A stretch of DNA of 64,000 bases from Draconibacterium halophilum (GCF_010448835.1 NZ_CP048409.1:2240001-2304000); one strand, 5' to 3'. Positions 8,893-19,437 are shown, counted from the stretch's first letter. The notes: generated by a model from the sequence alone, not told the origin. Numbers and translations are program-made.

Positions 8893-10089
8893 TTATCTCG
8901 ATTTTAAGTGTTCATCGTTGTTTTTAAATAACAACATAAATGCGAGCAGTAACACTATCGAACTTAATGTGGTTATTCCCCAAATGGCATTCCAGTCGTA
9001 GCCCGCATCGCTTTTGTAATAGGCAATAATTTCGCTGCAAATAAAGTTTCCCACCAGAAGGCCGGCACCAAATGTTACCAGGAAAATAAAACCCTGTGCC
9101 TGCGAGCGCAATCCGGCAGGTGATTTTTTATCGATGTAAATTTGACCGCCCACATAAAAGAACCCAAAAATTAATCCGTGAATCAGGATTCCGATAAAAT
9201 ACATCCAGCTTTGGCTGATTGCACCGCCGGCAAAAAACGATAGGTAGCGAACAACCAGTGCCACGAGTCCCAAAACCATTACTTTTCTTAACCCCAGTTT
9301 TTTTATGGCTAGAGGAACCAGGAGTAAAAATCCCATTTCTGCTAATACCCCCCAGTTCATGGTTACTGAAATGTATTTGGTATTGATATTTAAAAGGAAT
9401 TCGGAGAAAAATGAGTAGTACATGGCAAAGGGAATCATCGAGAGAAAGGAGAATGCAATAAAAATGGCAAAATTCCTGTCTTTCATTAGTTCTATGGTGC
9501 GTAAGCCAAACGCATCAATTAACGAACCTTTTTGCCCTTTGGCAGGTGGAGGTGTATTCGGCAAAGTCAGGTTGACAAATACAGCTACTATACTAACTGC
9601 TGCACCACAATAAAAGGGAATATTTGTTCCGTCAAAATCAAGGTCTAAAAACCGAATAAAAATAATACTGAATAAACCCGAAGCTACCCAGCCAATGGAG
9701 CCAAAAACCCTTATCTTAGGGAATTGTTCGGAAGGGAGGTGTGCCATTGCAATTGAACTGGTTAAACTCCAGCTGGGCATATAGCCAAGCATGGCAATAA
9801 GCAGGAATACAAATAATAAATCGGGTTGATTTGTTGTTCCGGCCAGTAATAACATTACTGCATTCAGCAAATTTAACGAGGCCAATACTTTTTGTCCGGG
9901 GAAAAAACGGTCGGCCAACATACCAATAATAGGAGATCCCAGACAGCCAATAGCCATTGAACTTAATATCATCGATTTTTCGAAACTGCTAACCTCGAGG
10001 TTGGTTAAATAAGCAGCGAGAGGAACCCACCAAACTGCATACATCATGTATTGGAGGAGCATCATCAGAGACAGTTTTATTCTAATCAT
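8893..10089 (-). CDS. MFS permease, nucleoside:H+ symporter (NupG)-like
   Basis: The 398-residue protein has twelve likely membrane segments. The conserved loop GMLADRFFPGQKVLA after the second segment and the helix IDAFGLRTIELMKDRNFAIFI are like the NupG/XapB nucleoside symporter branch of the major facilitator superfamily. In Bacteroidota such proteins often sit beside nucleoside or sugar catabolism genes, so nucleoside uptake is likely but sugar uptake is possible. It is convergent with the membrane protein gene on its left and separated from the susD gene on its right by a terminator, so it is probably its own unit. Confidence 0.8.
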   Translation of the reverse strand: MIRIKLSLMMLLQYMMYAVWWVPLAAYLTNLEVSSFEKSMILSSMAIGCLGSPIIGMLADRFFPGQKVLASLNLLNAVMLLLAGTTNQPDLLFVFLLIAMLGYMPSWSLTSSIAMAHLPSEQFPKIRVFGSIGWVASGLFSIIFIRFLDLDFDGTNIPFYCGAAVSIVAVFVNLTLPNTPPPAKGQKGSLIDAFGLRTIELMKDRNFAIFIAFSFLSMIPFAMYYSFFSEFLLNINTKYISVTMNWGVLAEMGFLLLVPLAIKKLGLRKVMVLGLVALVVRYLSFFAGGAISQSWMYFIGILIHGLIFGFFYVGGQIYIDKKSPAGLRSQAQGFIFLVTFGAGLLVGNFICSEIIAYYKSDAGYDWNAIWGITTLSSIVLLLAFMLLFKNNDEHLKSR

Positions 10090-10289
10090 GACAATAGAAA
10101 TTAGAGCAATAGGCTAATGCCAATGCGTTGGTTTAAATAATAATGTTAATGGGAAGAACCGATTACTTTTTCAGGAACGGTTTATTGAATGTTTGGTGAA
10201 ATTCCGATTAGAGTATTTAGCGGCTTAGTTAAAGAAATTTGGTTTTCATTTTTTTTATTTTGAAAATACGAAATGTCAAGATCTATATG

Positions 10290-10320
10290 AAAAAGACCGG
10301 CATTTCCAGCCGGTCTTTTT
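10290..10320. terminator. Bidirectional-looking terminator after susD
   Basis: AAAAAGACCGGC (10290-10301) pairs with GCCGGTCTTTTT (10309-10320) around a seven-base loop. On the minus strand it ends the susC-susD transcript, 21 bases after the SusD stop, with a U run. The A-rich 5' arm would give a U run in the other direction too. Confidence 0.88.
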
Positions 10321-10341
10321 ATAACTAACTAAACTTAACTA

Positions 10342-12222
10342 CTAGTTGTAACCGGGATTCTGTTGCAACTGTGGTGCCTTGTTTATTTCAGTACGAGAAA
10401 TAGGTAACCAGTAGTTGGCATCATTCCATGATCTCAAATCAGCAACTGATTCGGTATCATAAAACCAACGGTGACTGCCATCTTCGTAATGGTAAATTTT
10501 CATTGGGTGAACCGTTTTAATAACGTCTTCTGCAATCATCCATTTACGAATCATATACCAACGGTCGCCTTCTCCAAAGAATTCTACTTGTCGCTCGTTA
10601 CGGTACCATTCTCTGGCTTCGTCCTGGCTTGTAGTCATCTTATCAGGTAATCCGGCACGATTTCTAATCATATTTAGTGCCTCCATGCCTTTTTCTACTT
10701 CGTTCAACTCAATACAAGCTTCGGCATAATCCAAAATAACTTCGGCGTACCTCATTTCTATCCAGGCATTTTCGTTGTTAAAGAACTGACCTACAGTTGC
10801 CGGATCCTGGTATTTCTTCATATAATATCCGTTTTTGGTACCGTTCCATGCTTCAATTGGTCCCTGGCGGGTATCAACTCCTGCAGTTTGTGTACCATCT
10901 GCCGCGATATAATAACCGGTTTGAATACGGTTTTCTGGGTCGAAAGCAACAGCATCATCCGGGCGCTGAATCCATGGTGCACCGTCATAAAATATGCTGG
11001 CGTAAAAGCGAGGTTCTCTTCCTACGTATGGATTTATTTCAGGGTCGGCTGCTAACTCGGCAGCTGTGGCTTCTCTCACTTCCATATCGCCCGGGTTGTA
11101 TTTATCCCAAACAAATGGAGTACCATCTGCCATTTCAAATTTGCGAACAACCGGCTCGTTAGGGCCGTTGTTTCCCCAGTTATGATATCCACATGGTCCC
11201 CACCATCTGTTTTGTGTGGTGGTGTTACCTTGCGATTGTAAGTGTTGAACACCCCATATAGCTTCATCGTTCCATTCGCCTCTTTGAGTAAAAATACTAA
11301 GGAAGTTTTCGGAATAATCTTGTACATCGGCTTCAGTTAATGGAGATGGAGGATCATCTGTAGATCCTACTAAGGAGTAGTCACCATAGTTACCATCCAT
11401 AATGCCTTTGGCAATGGTTTGGGCCTGAGCCAATAACGATTCTCTACTGTTCGATTGGAATGAAACCAACGGATCGGTAGAATAAGCTCCGTGCATCAAT
11501 TCGCCGGTACTCCAGCTTAAAATACGTGATTTTAGCGCCGCAGCAGCACCTTTTGTTGCACGTCCCTGTTCCATCTCATCTTTTGTTGGGAGTGCTGCAA
11601 TTGCTTTGTCAAGGTCTGCCAAAATAAATTCAAGTGTGGCATCTAATGAAGATCTATTCATTGATAAGAAATCTTCACCTAACTCAAATGGCTGATCAAC
11701 TAAAACCAAACCACCATAAGAACGCATTAAGTTTACATAGTCGAAAGCTCGGATAAAATATGCTTCACCTATATAAGTTGCCAACTGGGCTTCTTGGCTT
11801 GCATTTTCCGTAGGTACGTTTTGTGCATTTACAAGAAATACATTTACGTTTTTGATATTGGAATAGAGGTTCCAGGTAATCCAGTTAAAACGCCAGTTTC
11901 CAAAGTGACCCAATTCATCGGGGCTCATACTACCCTTTACAAAAGGATAACCACCTGGGCGGTGAATACATAAAGCTTCATCCGTAGCTCCTACGAGAAG
12001 GTCTTCTCTTAAACCTAATAACATATTGTTGTCTACGCCAATAAAGTCATAACATCTGCCCAAATATGCTTTAGTTAGGTTTAAATCTTCAAATACAGAT
12101 TCCTCGTTAAAGGCGTCTACTGCCTTTTGATCGAGAATATCGTCGCAGGATGTTGTTGCAATAATAAGCGTCAACATCAGTATCGAATATCCTAATATTT
12201 TTTCATATTCTTCATTTTTCAA
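10342..12222 (-). CDS. SusD/RagB-family nutrient-binding outer-membrane lipoprotein
   Basis: The 626-residue protein has the SusD signature: a lipobox IIATTSC, then a helical TPR-like fold, the segment YIGEAYFIRAFDYVNLMRSYGG, and near the end WIEMRYAEVILDYAEACIELN followed by IRNRAGLPD and ERQVEFFGEGDRWYMIRKW. It should bind the substrate above the SusC pore at the cell surface. It lies 14 bases downstream of susC. The start is slightly odd: as given, MKNEEYEKILGYSILML is acidic before the hydrophobic core, whereas one more A in the A6 run at about 12205 would give MKKILGYSILML, a textbook signal, so one base may be missing. Confidence 0.93.
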   Translation of the reverse strand: MKNEEYEKILGYSILMLTLIIATTSCDDILDQKAVDAFNEESVFEDLNLTKAYLGRCYDFIGVDNNMLLGLREDLLVGATDEALCIHRPGGYPFVKGSMSPDELGHFGNWRFNWITWNLYSNIKNVNVFLVNAQNVPTENASQEAQLATYIGEAYFIRAFDYVNLMRSYGGLVLVDQPFELGEDFLSMNRSSLDATLEFILADLDKAIAALPTKDEMEQGRATKGAAAALKSRILSWSTGELMHGAYSTDPLVSFQSNSRESLLAQAQTIAKGIMDGNYGDYSLVGSTDDPPSPLTEADVQDYSENFLSIFTQRGEWNDEAIWGVQHLQSQGNTTTQNRWWGPCGYHNWGNNGPNEPVVRKFEMADGTPFVWDKYNPGDMEVREATAAELAADPEINPYVGREPRFYASIFYDGAPWIQRPDDAVAFDPENRIQTGYYIAADGTQTAGVDTRQGPIEAWNGTKNGYYMKKYQDPATVGQFFNNENAWIEMRYAEVILDYAEACIELNEVEKGMEALNMIRNRAGLPDKMTTSQDEAREWYRNERQVEFFGEGDRWYMIRKWMIAEDVIKTVHPMKIYHYEDGSHRWFYDTESVADLRSWNDANYWLPISRTEINKAPQLQQNPGYN

Positions 12223-12236
12223 TATTCATTATATTA

Positions 12237-15200
12237 CTAAAATGTAACTTTAACACCAAGAGCCAGAGTTCTTACGGCCGGATAGTTCATTGGAGCACCA
12301 ATTTCCGGATCAAAGTTTTTCTGTGCAGCATAAATCAGGAACAGGTTGTTTCCTGCAAAATATACCTGAGCTCGTGATATGCCTAAATCGCCAAATACAG
12401 TATTTGGTATAGTATAGGTAAGAACGGCATTTTTCAATCGGCAATAAGCCATGTTATCCAGGTGGTAAGTACTCATATGGTTATCAAACGACCAATATGC
12501 ATCATCGCGGTTGTATGCTCTTGCTACATCCGTAACTCTGTTTTCAGGTGTCCAGCGGTCATCGAAACTCCATTGGAAGTAGTTACCTGCTTCACCACGA
12601 CGTCCATCTGCGATATTCATACGGTAATATTTTCCCTGTCCTTGTGCCAGTAGCGATAAGTGCCAGTTTTTGTAGTCTAAGTCTATAGATAAGCCGTAAG
12701 TAACTTCCGGCATATCGGTTTGGTCTACCAGAATCTGGTCGTCGCTGGTAATGCTGCCATCACCGTCTACGTCTCTGAAAATTACGTCTCCTGCTCGTGC
12801 TCCGTCCCAATGAGGTTGTGACTCTGTTGGATCGTTTTCAAAAATACCAATGGCGTCGTACATTAACCAGGCTCCGTAAGGGTGTCCGGTACGTTGTTGC
12901 CAAGGCACTGCTCTTTCAGGCTCGTCCATAAATACCACTTCGTTGTGGTTGTACGAGAATTGGCCGGTTAGGTCAAGTCTTAAATCAGAAGTAATATTTT
13001 TATGGTATCCGGCTTCCAGCTCAAAACCACGGTTGTCAACTTCTGCAATATTCTCGTCAGGTAATGCTAATCCTGTAAATTGAGGAACAGAAGCATCTCT
13101 TGAAGCTAAAATATCAGAACGTTTGCTGTAGAAGAAATCACCATCGAAAGAAAATAGGTTATCAAGAATCTGCGATTCGAAACCGATGTTGTAAGTCGTT
13201 TGTTTTTCCCAGGTAATGTTTGGGTTGGCTACTCCTTCTTGTTGTACAACTGTTTCAACCTGTTTTCCTGAGCCCATGGTTAAACCGGTACCCAGTACAT
13301 ATTTATTCATGTATTGGAAAGGGCTACCAGGGTCCATACCCATTTTACCATACGATAATCTCATTTTGAAATAATTGATGGCCGATAAATTTTCTTGCCA
13401 GAAATTTTCTTCAGAGGCTCTCCATCCTAACATTAAACCAGGGAAATTACCCCAACGGCTGTCTGGTGGGAATTTTAAAGAACCGTCGCGACGGAACAGT
13501 GCTTCAACCAGGTATTTTCCTGCATAGCTGTAGTTGGCACGAGCAATGATCGACTTGCGTGCATAAATCCAGCTCCAACCCCAGTTGTCTTTGTCGGTAT
13601 CCGAACCGGCGTCGATAGTTTGTACTACGTCGGAAATATAGTATCTCCTGAAAGCACCCATTTCGTTTCTGTTTTGGTCTATCTGTTCGTATGCACCAAA
13701 AAGAGAAACTGAATGATCACCAAAATCACGCGCATAATTAAAGTTAAAATTTGCTAGTTTACGTATGTTTCTGCGATAGGTTTCGGAAAGCTCTGGTGAA
13801 GAGTATCCGCGCAACGCAGGAGTTAGCTCCATATCAACAATATATCCTTCAGAATCATATTCTGCTGTACTCAAATTTTCAGTATACAGCGTCCATGGTT
13901 TACGGAATTCTTTTCTGTACCAGTTCGATACATCATAAGAATAATAACCGCTAAGGGTTAATCCTTCAATCATTGGCGGAGTGATAGTTGCCCTAAAGGT
14001 TAATTGGTTAATGTAGTCTTTTTGATCGTCGTAACCACCCTCAAATGTAGATGTTACAACCGGGTTATCACCGTATTCAATATCTGGTCCGGGTTTACCG
14101 TTTGGCCAGAAAGACCAACGTGTAGGAAGCAGACGTGTTGATTGTCCGTAAATATCACCGGCACCTTTAGTAGGATACAATTTGTTATTTAAGAATCCGG
14201 CATAATCAACAGATGTTGTTAACCATTCGGTAATAGGAAGCTCCAGTTTTGCACGCAAATTATATTGCTTGTAATTTGTAGATTCCTGCTCGTATATAGC
14301 TTCTTCGTTTTTATAACCAAGAGAAACATAGTAATACATTCCGTTACTTCCACCATCAATACTGAAGTTATGCTTGCTGGTAGTTGTCCAATCGGCAACA
14401 AGATCACCAACCCAGTCACTGTTAGGGTGTACCCAAGGATCTCTTCCACTGTAAAACAATGCAATATCCTCATCAGAATAGGTACGTTCTCTGTTTTCGT
14501 AATCCTGAAATTCGCTTAACATTGTTGCATAATCACCTGCATTAGTTACTTTAGGAAGAATTGTTGGACTCATTAAGCCCTGGTAGAACTGGTAGTTCAA
14601 TCTTGGTTTTCCTGATTTTCCTCTTTTGGTAGTAACCAAAATAACACCGTTTGCTGCAGTTGATCCATAAATTGCAGCCGATGCATCTTTCAGAACAGAT
14701 ACACTTTCAATATCAACCGGGTCAACATCGCCTAACGAACGACCTGGTATACCATCAATAACAACAAGCGGAGCAGTTAGTTCCGGGTTGTCGTTACGGT
14801 TTCCTAATGTGGTACGACCACGAACAAGAAGAGTAGCATTACTTTGGCCTGGCTCTCCGGTGCTCTGGATTCCGGTAACACCTGACATGCGGCCTGAAAG
14901 TGTGTTGGTAACGTCGGCAGCAGGAATCGCTTCAATTTGATCTCCACTAACTGTAGATACAGAACCAACTACATTTGCTTTTTTCTGAGAGGCATAACCC
15001 ACAGCAATTACTTCATCAAGCCCAATTGCTTCAGCCTCAAGTGTAATGTCAATGGTTGCTTTGTTACCAATGTTTACTTCCTGAGTTCTCATTCCTACGA
15101 ATGAAAAAACCAGGGTTTTTGCATCTCCGGGAATCCCGGTTAGATTGTAGTTTCCATCAGTATTGGTTACAATACCAACGGTTGTTCCTTTAACAATTAC

Positions 15201-15665
15201 TGATACACCAGGCATCGGCATGCCTTCTTCGTCAACAACAGTACCCGAAATGCTTTTTTCTTGTGGGCTAGCTGTTTCGCTTGCTGATTTTCCGTCATTT
15301 TCTGCCGGATAAACAATAACTTGTCGGTCAATTACCTGATAGCCAAGGTTGTGTTGTGGTAAAATTTCGTCTAAAATTTCTTCAACACGGGAATCCTCGG
15401 AAGATACCGAAACTTTTTGGTTGTCGTTTACAACGTCGTTGTTGTAAACAAACTTAAACTCACTTTGCTCAGTGATAGTTTGAAATACCTCTTTTAGGCT
15501 GGCCTTCTTCATCTTTAAATCGAACTTAACCGATTCAGAATAAGTGCTGGCCTGTACACTAACAACAATCGCCAGTAACAATACCAGGGTGGCAGCTGTT
15601 ACACGACGAAACTTTGTTAACCATCCTGAAGAACAGGAAAGCTTAGCATTAATGCATTTTTCCAT
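12237..15665 (-). CDS. SusC/RagA-family TonB-dependent transporter with STN domain
   Basis: I place the start at 15665 (MEKCINAKL...), nine codons inside the longest frame, leaving 1142 residues. In order: a long signal segment ending VVSVQA; an STN (secretin/TonB short N-terminal) domain at about 45-120, which in this class contacts a FecR-like anti-sigma factor; a carboxypeptidase D-like domain (SGTVVDEEGMPMPGVSVIVKG); a plug (VDIESVSVLKDASAAIYGSTAANGVILVTTKRG); and a beta-barrel. It imports oligosaccharides or peptides, using TonB. The FecR and sigma genes sit directly upstream, so the surface-signalling circuit is complete. The substrate is not readable from sequence; the upstream fucosidase suggests fucosylated glycans. 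Confidence 0.94.
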   Translation of the reverse strand: MEKCINAKLSCSSGWLTKFRRVTAATLVLLLAIVVSVQASTYSESVKFDLKMKKASLKEVFQTITEQSEFKFVYNNDVVNDNQKVSVSSEDSRVEEILDEILPQHNLGYQVIDRQVIVYPAENDGKSASETASPQEKSISGTVVDEEGMPMPGVSVIVKGTTVGIVTNTDGNYNLTGIPGDAKTLVFSFVGMRTQEVNIGNKATIDITLEAEAIGLDEVIAVGYASQKKANVVGSVSTVSGDQIEAIPAADVTNTLSGRMSGVTGIQSTGEPGQSNATLLVRGRTTLGNRNDNPELTAPLVVIDGIPGRSLGDVDPVDIESVSVLKDASAAIYGSTAANGVILVTTKRGKSGKPRLNYQFYQGLMSPTILPKVTNAGDYATMLSEFQDYENRERTYSDEDIALFYSGRDPWVHPNSDWVGDLVADWTTTSKHNFSIDGGSNGMYYYVSLGYKNEEAIYEQESTNYKQYNLRAKLELPITEWLTTSVDYAGFLNNKLYPTKGAGDIYGQSTRLLPTRWSFWPNGKPGPDIEYGDNPVVTSTFEGGYDDQKDYINQLTFRATITPPMIEGLTLSGYYSYDVSNWYRKEFRKPWTLYTENLSTAEYDSEGYIVDMELTPALRGYSSPELSETYRRNIRKLANFNFNYARDFGDHSVSLFGAYEQIDQNRNEMGAFRRYYISDVVQTIDAGSDTDKDNWGWSWIYARKSIIARANYSYAGKYLVEALFRRDGSLKFPPDSRWGNFPGLMLGWRASEENFWQENLSAINYFKMRLSYGKMGMDPGSPFQYMNKYVLGTGLTMGSGKQVETVVQQEGVANPNITWEKQTTYNIGFESQILDNLFSFDGDFFYSKRSDILASRDASVPQFTGLALPDENIAEVDNRGFELEAGYHKNITSDLRLDLTGQFSYNHNEVVFMDEPERAVPWQQRTGHPYGAWLMYDAIGIFENDPTESQPHWDGARAGDVIFRDVDGDGSITSDDQILVDQTDMPEVTYGLSIDLDYKNWHLSLLAQGQGKYYRMNIADGRRGEAGNYFQWSFDDRWTPENRVTDVARAYNRDDAYWSFDNHMSTYHLDNMAYCRLKNAVLTYTIPNTVFGDLGISRAQVYFAGNNLFLIYAAQKNFDPEIGAPMNYPAVRTLALGVKVTF

Positions 15666-15772
15666 ACAATAATAGTTTAGTTTGTTAAACAATAAAATTT
15701 AGTTCACTTTATTTTTCTTCGTTAAGAATTGATCACACTCTCTGGAAGATTTTTAGTTTTGATTTTAGTTCA

Positions 15773-16768
15773 TCATTTCTGATCGTGTCCTACTTTTTTT
15801 GATTCTATAATTATTCCGTTATTATTTACTTTATAATCAAATTCTTTGGCAACACTCAGTAATTCCAAAATGCGATCCAGCGATTCTTCTTCAAACTCTC
15901 CCGAATATTTCATCTTTCCGGTAACTGAGTCGCTAACAAAAATCCGGGTTTCAAAATGGCGCTCCAGTTTTTTCGAAATACTAAACAAATCTTCATCATA
16001 AAACCGCAATATTCCATCACGCCATTGTGCCGGTTTTCCCAGGTCTGTATGCAATAGTCTCATTTTTCCGGTGCTGGTGTTGTAATAAGCACGATCGCCC
16101 GGATTTAAAATGGCAGTATTGTTATTCGTATTCGGATTTAGCTGAACCTTGCCTTCGTATAAAGAAATCTCATGAATGTTGTCGGTAGGGTAGGCTACCA
16201 CGTTAAAATGGGTTCCCAATACTTTTGTTTTAAGGTTCGAGGTTTCAATAATAAAAGGCTTTTCGGCATCTGGGGCAACTTCAAAATAAGCTTCGCCAAA
16301 CAGTGTCACTTCTCTTTTATCGCCAATAAATGGTTCGCTGGCAATTAACAACGATGAGGAGTTTAACCACACTTTTGTTCCATCGCTTAAGGTTACAGTC
16401 TTAATTTCTTTGGCTTTGCAACTGTACTGGTTTAATGTTGGGGCCTGCTTTTTTTCTATCATATAGTTAATAGAAAAGGCCATTGATACTATTAATAATA
16501 CAGAAGCTGCAATTCCGATCCATTTCCAGTTATTAATTTTCGGACTTTCCTGATATGTGAATCCAAGCTTTTTTTCAGTTTGCTGTATTATAGAGTGCTT
16601 TTTTGTTTTTGGGAAATACTTCTTCCAGAAGGTATTTAGGATGGAATAATTTCGTGCAGTAGATTTATGTTTGCCCAGCTCATTGATGAGAGTCCGCTCT
16701 TCATTCGCATCTATCTCCTCTGTTAGTTTCTTAACAATGAGCTCGTAGGTATTATCTTTCTTCGTCAT
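15773..16768 (-). CDS. FecR-family anti-sigma factor
   Basis: This 331-residue protein has a cytoplasmic N-terminal part, one membrane helix at about 75-95 (WIGIAASVLLIVSMAFSI), and the periplasmic FecR domain beginning about residue 115 with KTVTLSDGTKVWLNSSSLL. The C-terminal DUF4974-like part includes QWRDGILRFYDEDLFSISKKLERHF. It should hold the ECF sigma factor at 16895-17488 inactive until the SusC STN domain signals substrate. It lies between the sigma gene and susC, on the same strand, with gaps of about 100 bases on each side. Confidence 0.93.
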   Translation of the reverse strand: MTKKDNTYELIVKKLTEEIDANEERTLINELGKHKSTARNYSILNTFWKKYFPKTKKHSIIQQTEKKLGFTYQESPKINNWKWIGIAASVLLIVSMAFSINYMIEKKQAPTLNQYSCKAKEIKTVTLSDGTKVWLNSSSLLIASEPFIGDKREVTLFGEAYFEVAPDAEKPFIIETSNLKTKVLGTHFNVVAYPTDNIHEISLYEGKVQLNPNTNNNTAILNPGDRAYYNTSTGKMRLLHTDLGKPAQWRDGILRFYDEDLFSISKKLERHFETRIFVSDSVTGKMKYSGEFEEESLDRILELLSVAKEFDYKVNNNGIIIESKKVGHDQK

Positions 16769-16894
16769 CTTTTGTCTTTCTACCTAAAAGACGTTTGGAT
16801 ATTAATCTATACCTAATTCAATAATAAAAAAATCATATTTATTTAATTCCTGTCTAAATGAAGAGGGTGAAGTAGCTTATGATAATGACTTTTT

Positions 16895-17488
16895 TTACCA
16901 GGTGAAGGTGAATAAACTGGCTCTTTTTAGCGGTGAGGTTTTAGCTTTCTTTTCAATGCCAAGAGATTCTGTTATTTTTTTGAGAGCCGTAACCAGGTGA
17001 TTGTTTACTGTTTTTTCGGAGATGCTCATTATTTGAGCAATTTCGCGGTGTTTGAATCCATTAATCTTTGCAAGAGAAAATGCTTCTTTGCATTTTGGAG
17101 GGAGTTCATCAATAGCTGTATGTATTTTTTTTAACAAGTCTTTTTCCAATGTCTCATCGTCGTTACTTTCTACGGCATGAAATAAAAAATCGCTGTACTC
17201 ATCGATGAATACAATTTTTTCGTTTTTCATTTTCCGGAGATGCGACAAGCAACTATTCTTAACGGCAATAAAAAGGTAGGATCTTATATTTTGAATGTTG
17301 GGAAGTTCAGATCTCTTTAGCCATATTTTCACATAAACATCACTGACCAGTTCTTCTGCAATTTCCTGATTGCGTACAAAACTTAATGCATAATGAAGTA
17401 ATTCATCAGAAGTAAGCTCCATTAGCAACTGAAAGCGTCCAGTATTGCCATCAGCAATTAACGTCTTAGTTTTTTGGTCGTTTAGCAT
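16895..17488 (-). CDS. ECF RNA polymerase sigma factor
   Basis: The 197-residue protein has sigma-70 region 2 (YALSFVRNQEIAEELVSDVYVKIW) and region 4 (IDELPPKCKEAFSLAKINGFKHREIAQIMSISEKTVNNHL). This is the short ECF type that Bacteroidota pair with FecR and a SusC having an STN domain. It should transcribe the downstream susC-susD genes. It is 121 bases after the fucosidase gene on the same strand, so read-through from the fucosidase promoter is possible. Confidence 0.93.
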   Translation of the reverse strand: MLNDQKTKTLIADGNTGRFQLLMELTSDELLHYALSFVRNQEIAEELVSDVYVKIWLKRSELPNIQNIRSYLFIAVKNSCLSHLRKMKNEKIVFIDEYSDFLFHAVESNDDETLEKDLLKKIHTAIDELPPKCKEAFSLAKINGFKHREIAQIMSISEKTVNNHLVTALKKITESLGIEKKAKTSPLKRASLFTFTW

Positions 17489-17609
17489 CGAGTTTTAGCT
17501 AGTCGTGTAAGTTCGTAAAAGCAAATCGTTACACATACGTTTAATTCATGAAAATAAAGGTATTAATCCTACTCGTAAAAAAAAATGATTTTAATAAAAA
17601 AACTTCTTA

Positions 17610-19256
17610 TCATTTTGTTGTTATTGTTCTGTAGTTGCCATATACGTTGGCTTTTGAGTGTTTTGCAACCGTTCGGTACTGGTAGGTAATATTTTTATTT
17701 TTTACGGGAATGCTGAACATAAAAATATTATCCTCAATTTCCAGATATTTTGTTTCGGTCCATTCGTCAGAAGTTAGCTTCTCGGTAAAGTCGGGTTGTG
17801 GCCGATATTGGAAACATACTTTTAGGCCTTCCTCGTCTCCTTTTTCAATAATTTTACCCTTAAATTGTATGTAGGTATTTCCTCCGGTCTGAATAATTTC
17901 GGCTTTTTCGGTTACTACAATGGGCGGATTGAACGCAGGTTGAGCTTTTGTAATTTTTAGAACAATGGGGTAGTTCCATTTATGATTGTTATAAAGGCGC
18001 TGTGCACGCGCACATGAGATATGCAAGCCATCTTCTTTTTGTTCGAAATAGGTTTGTGCATCGGTTTCAGGCATGTATTCCACAAGCTTGCCCGATTGCC
18101 CCAAAACTTCTACCGAAGTATTTTCAGTACTGTTTACCGATCGTAAAACAAATTCGCGTCGTTCGCCTCGAGCCCATTCCGGCTGGCGGGTTAAAATGGC
18201 GTATAGGGTTTTTTCTTCCGGTTTCCAGGTAAACCAGGTGTTGCCTTCGTTTGGAATGACCCACGGTTTGGTGGCATGAATTGCTTCGCCATTCACAAAG
18301 TTCCATGCAGCAATTTCTCGTAGCCTGTTTTCCTGGTCTTCCGGAATTTCTCCATTGGGTTTTGGCCCGATATTCAGTAACTGATTACCACCTTTTGCGC
18401 GTGTTTCAATTAATATTTCCAACAAACGCGTGCCCGACTTATATTTTTCGTTGGCCGGTTTGTACGCCCATTGCGAGCCCATGGTTAAGCATCCTTCCCA
18501 GGGTTCGCTTAGCGTGGTTCCGGGCACCGTTTGTTCCGGCGTATTCATTGCTCCGCGTGTAACAACAACATCGGGGTGAAGTTCCCACGCTACTTGTTTG
18601 CATTTTTCAACCAACGGTCCTTCGCCTCCGTCGTAAAACAGTATGTCGATATCGCCGTATTTTGCCATTAATTCAATGGTTTGAAGTTCGTTTAACTCCA
18701 GGTACTTATCCATAATGTGCGGTGGAATATCGTTAATGTTTGTTCGGCGCACTTCAAGCCCGTTTTCATGTAAAAAATTGAAATCCTCAGGCGAAAAATA
18801 AAATCCCACTGCCAGCCCAGCATCGCGTGTTGCTTCAACATATTCTTCTACCAGATCAGTTTTGTATGGTGTGTTGGAAATATTAAAATCGGTTGTTTCC
18901 GTATTCCACATGCAAAACCCGGAGTGGTGCTTTGTAGTGAACACAATGTATTTCATTCCGGCAAGTTTGGCCAAACTGGCAATTTCTTTAGCATCAAAAT
19001 CTTTAGGATTGAAAGTTTTTGGCAATTCATTAAGATATCGATTCTGGAAATCTTCAGAAGCACCAACCATCGAATGGCTGATTACAATGCCAAGTTGGCT
19101 GTCGAAACTAAAGTGGATGAACATGCCAAAACCCAGATCTCGAAACCATTCAACGCGTTCGGGTTTATTTAAGTTTAAAACCTGACTGTTAGGATCTTGT
19201 GCCGATAATAAAACAGAAAGTATAAGTAGTAAAAATGTAACGCCCGATTTTTTCAT
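17610..19256 (-). CDS. Secreted GH29 alpha-L-fucosidase
   Basis: I use the ATG at 19256 because it opens a signal peptide (MKKSGVTFLLLILSVLLSAQ); the longest frame begins 32 codons earlier with no signal. The mature part shows GH29 features: WFRDLGFGMFIHFS, the TKHHSGFCMWNTETTDFN motif, and DILFYDGGEG, where the Asp of YDGG aligns with the family nucleophile. A C-terminal region after about residue 350 looks like a beta-sandwich. It should release alpha-linked fucose in the periplasm or outside. It heads the leftward block that continues into sigma, FecR, SusC and SusD, and its promoter region faces that of the GntR regulator gene at 19498, so shared control with the peptidoglycan-salvage genes is possible. 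Confidence 0.88.
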   Translation of the reverse strand: MKKSGVTFLLLILSVLLSAQDPNSQVLNLNKPERVEWFRDLGFGMFIHFSFDSQLGIVISHSMVGASEDFQNRYLNELPKTFNPKDFDAKEIASLAKLAGMKYIVFTTKHHSGFCMWNTETTDFNISNTPYKTDLVEEYVEATRDAGLAVGFYFSPEDFNFLHENGLEVRRTNINDIPPHIMDKYLELNELQTIELMAKYGDIDILFYDGGEGPLVEKCKQVAWELHPDVVVTRGAMNTPEQTVPGTTLSEPWEGCLTMGSQWAYKPANEKYKSGTRLLEILIETRAKGGNQLLNIGPKPNGEIPEDQENRLREIAAWNFVNGEAIHATKPWVIPNEGNTWFTWKPEEKTLYAILTRQPEWARGERREFVLRSVNSTENTSVEVLGQSGKLVEYMPETDAQTYFEQKEDGLHISCARAQRLYNNHKWNYPIVLKITKAQPAFNPPIVVTEKAEIIQTGGNTYIQFKGKIIEKGDEEGLKVCFQYRPQPDFTEKLTSDEWTETKYLEIEDNIFMFSIPVKNKNITYQYRTVAKHSKANVYGNYRTITTK

Positions 19257-19437
19257 TGCAAGAAAGATTGATGTTTTAAGGACTGTTAAAGTACTAAAAA
19301 ATAACTGGCTACCAAGTTGTAAAAAAGGTCTTGTTTTTTTATCGAATGACAATGGTTTCTTAATCAGAGCACTAAGAATTTTGATAGAGATTTGTTGTGC
19401 GAAAAGTTATATAAACGTGTATTTTCTATTAAAATGC

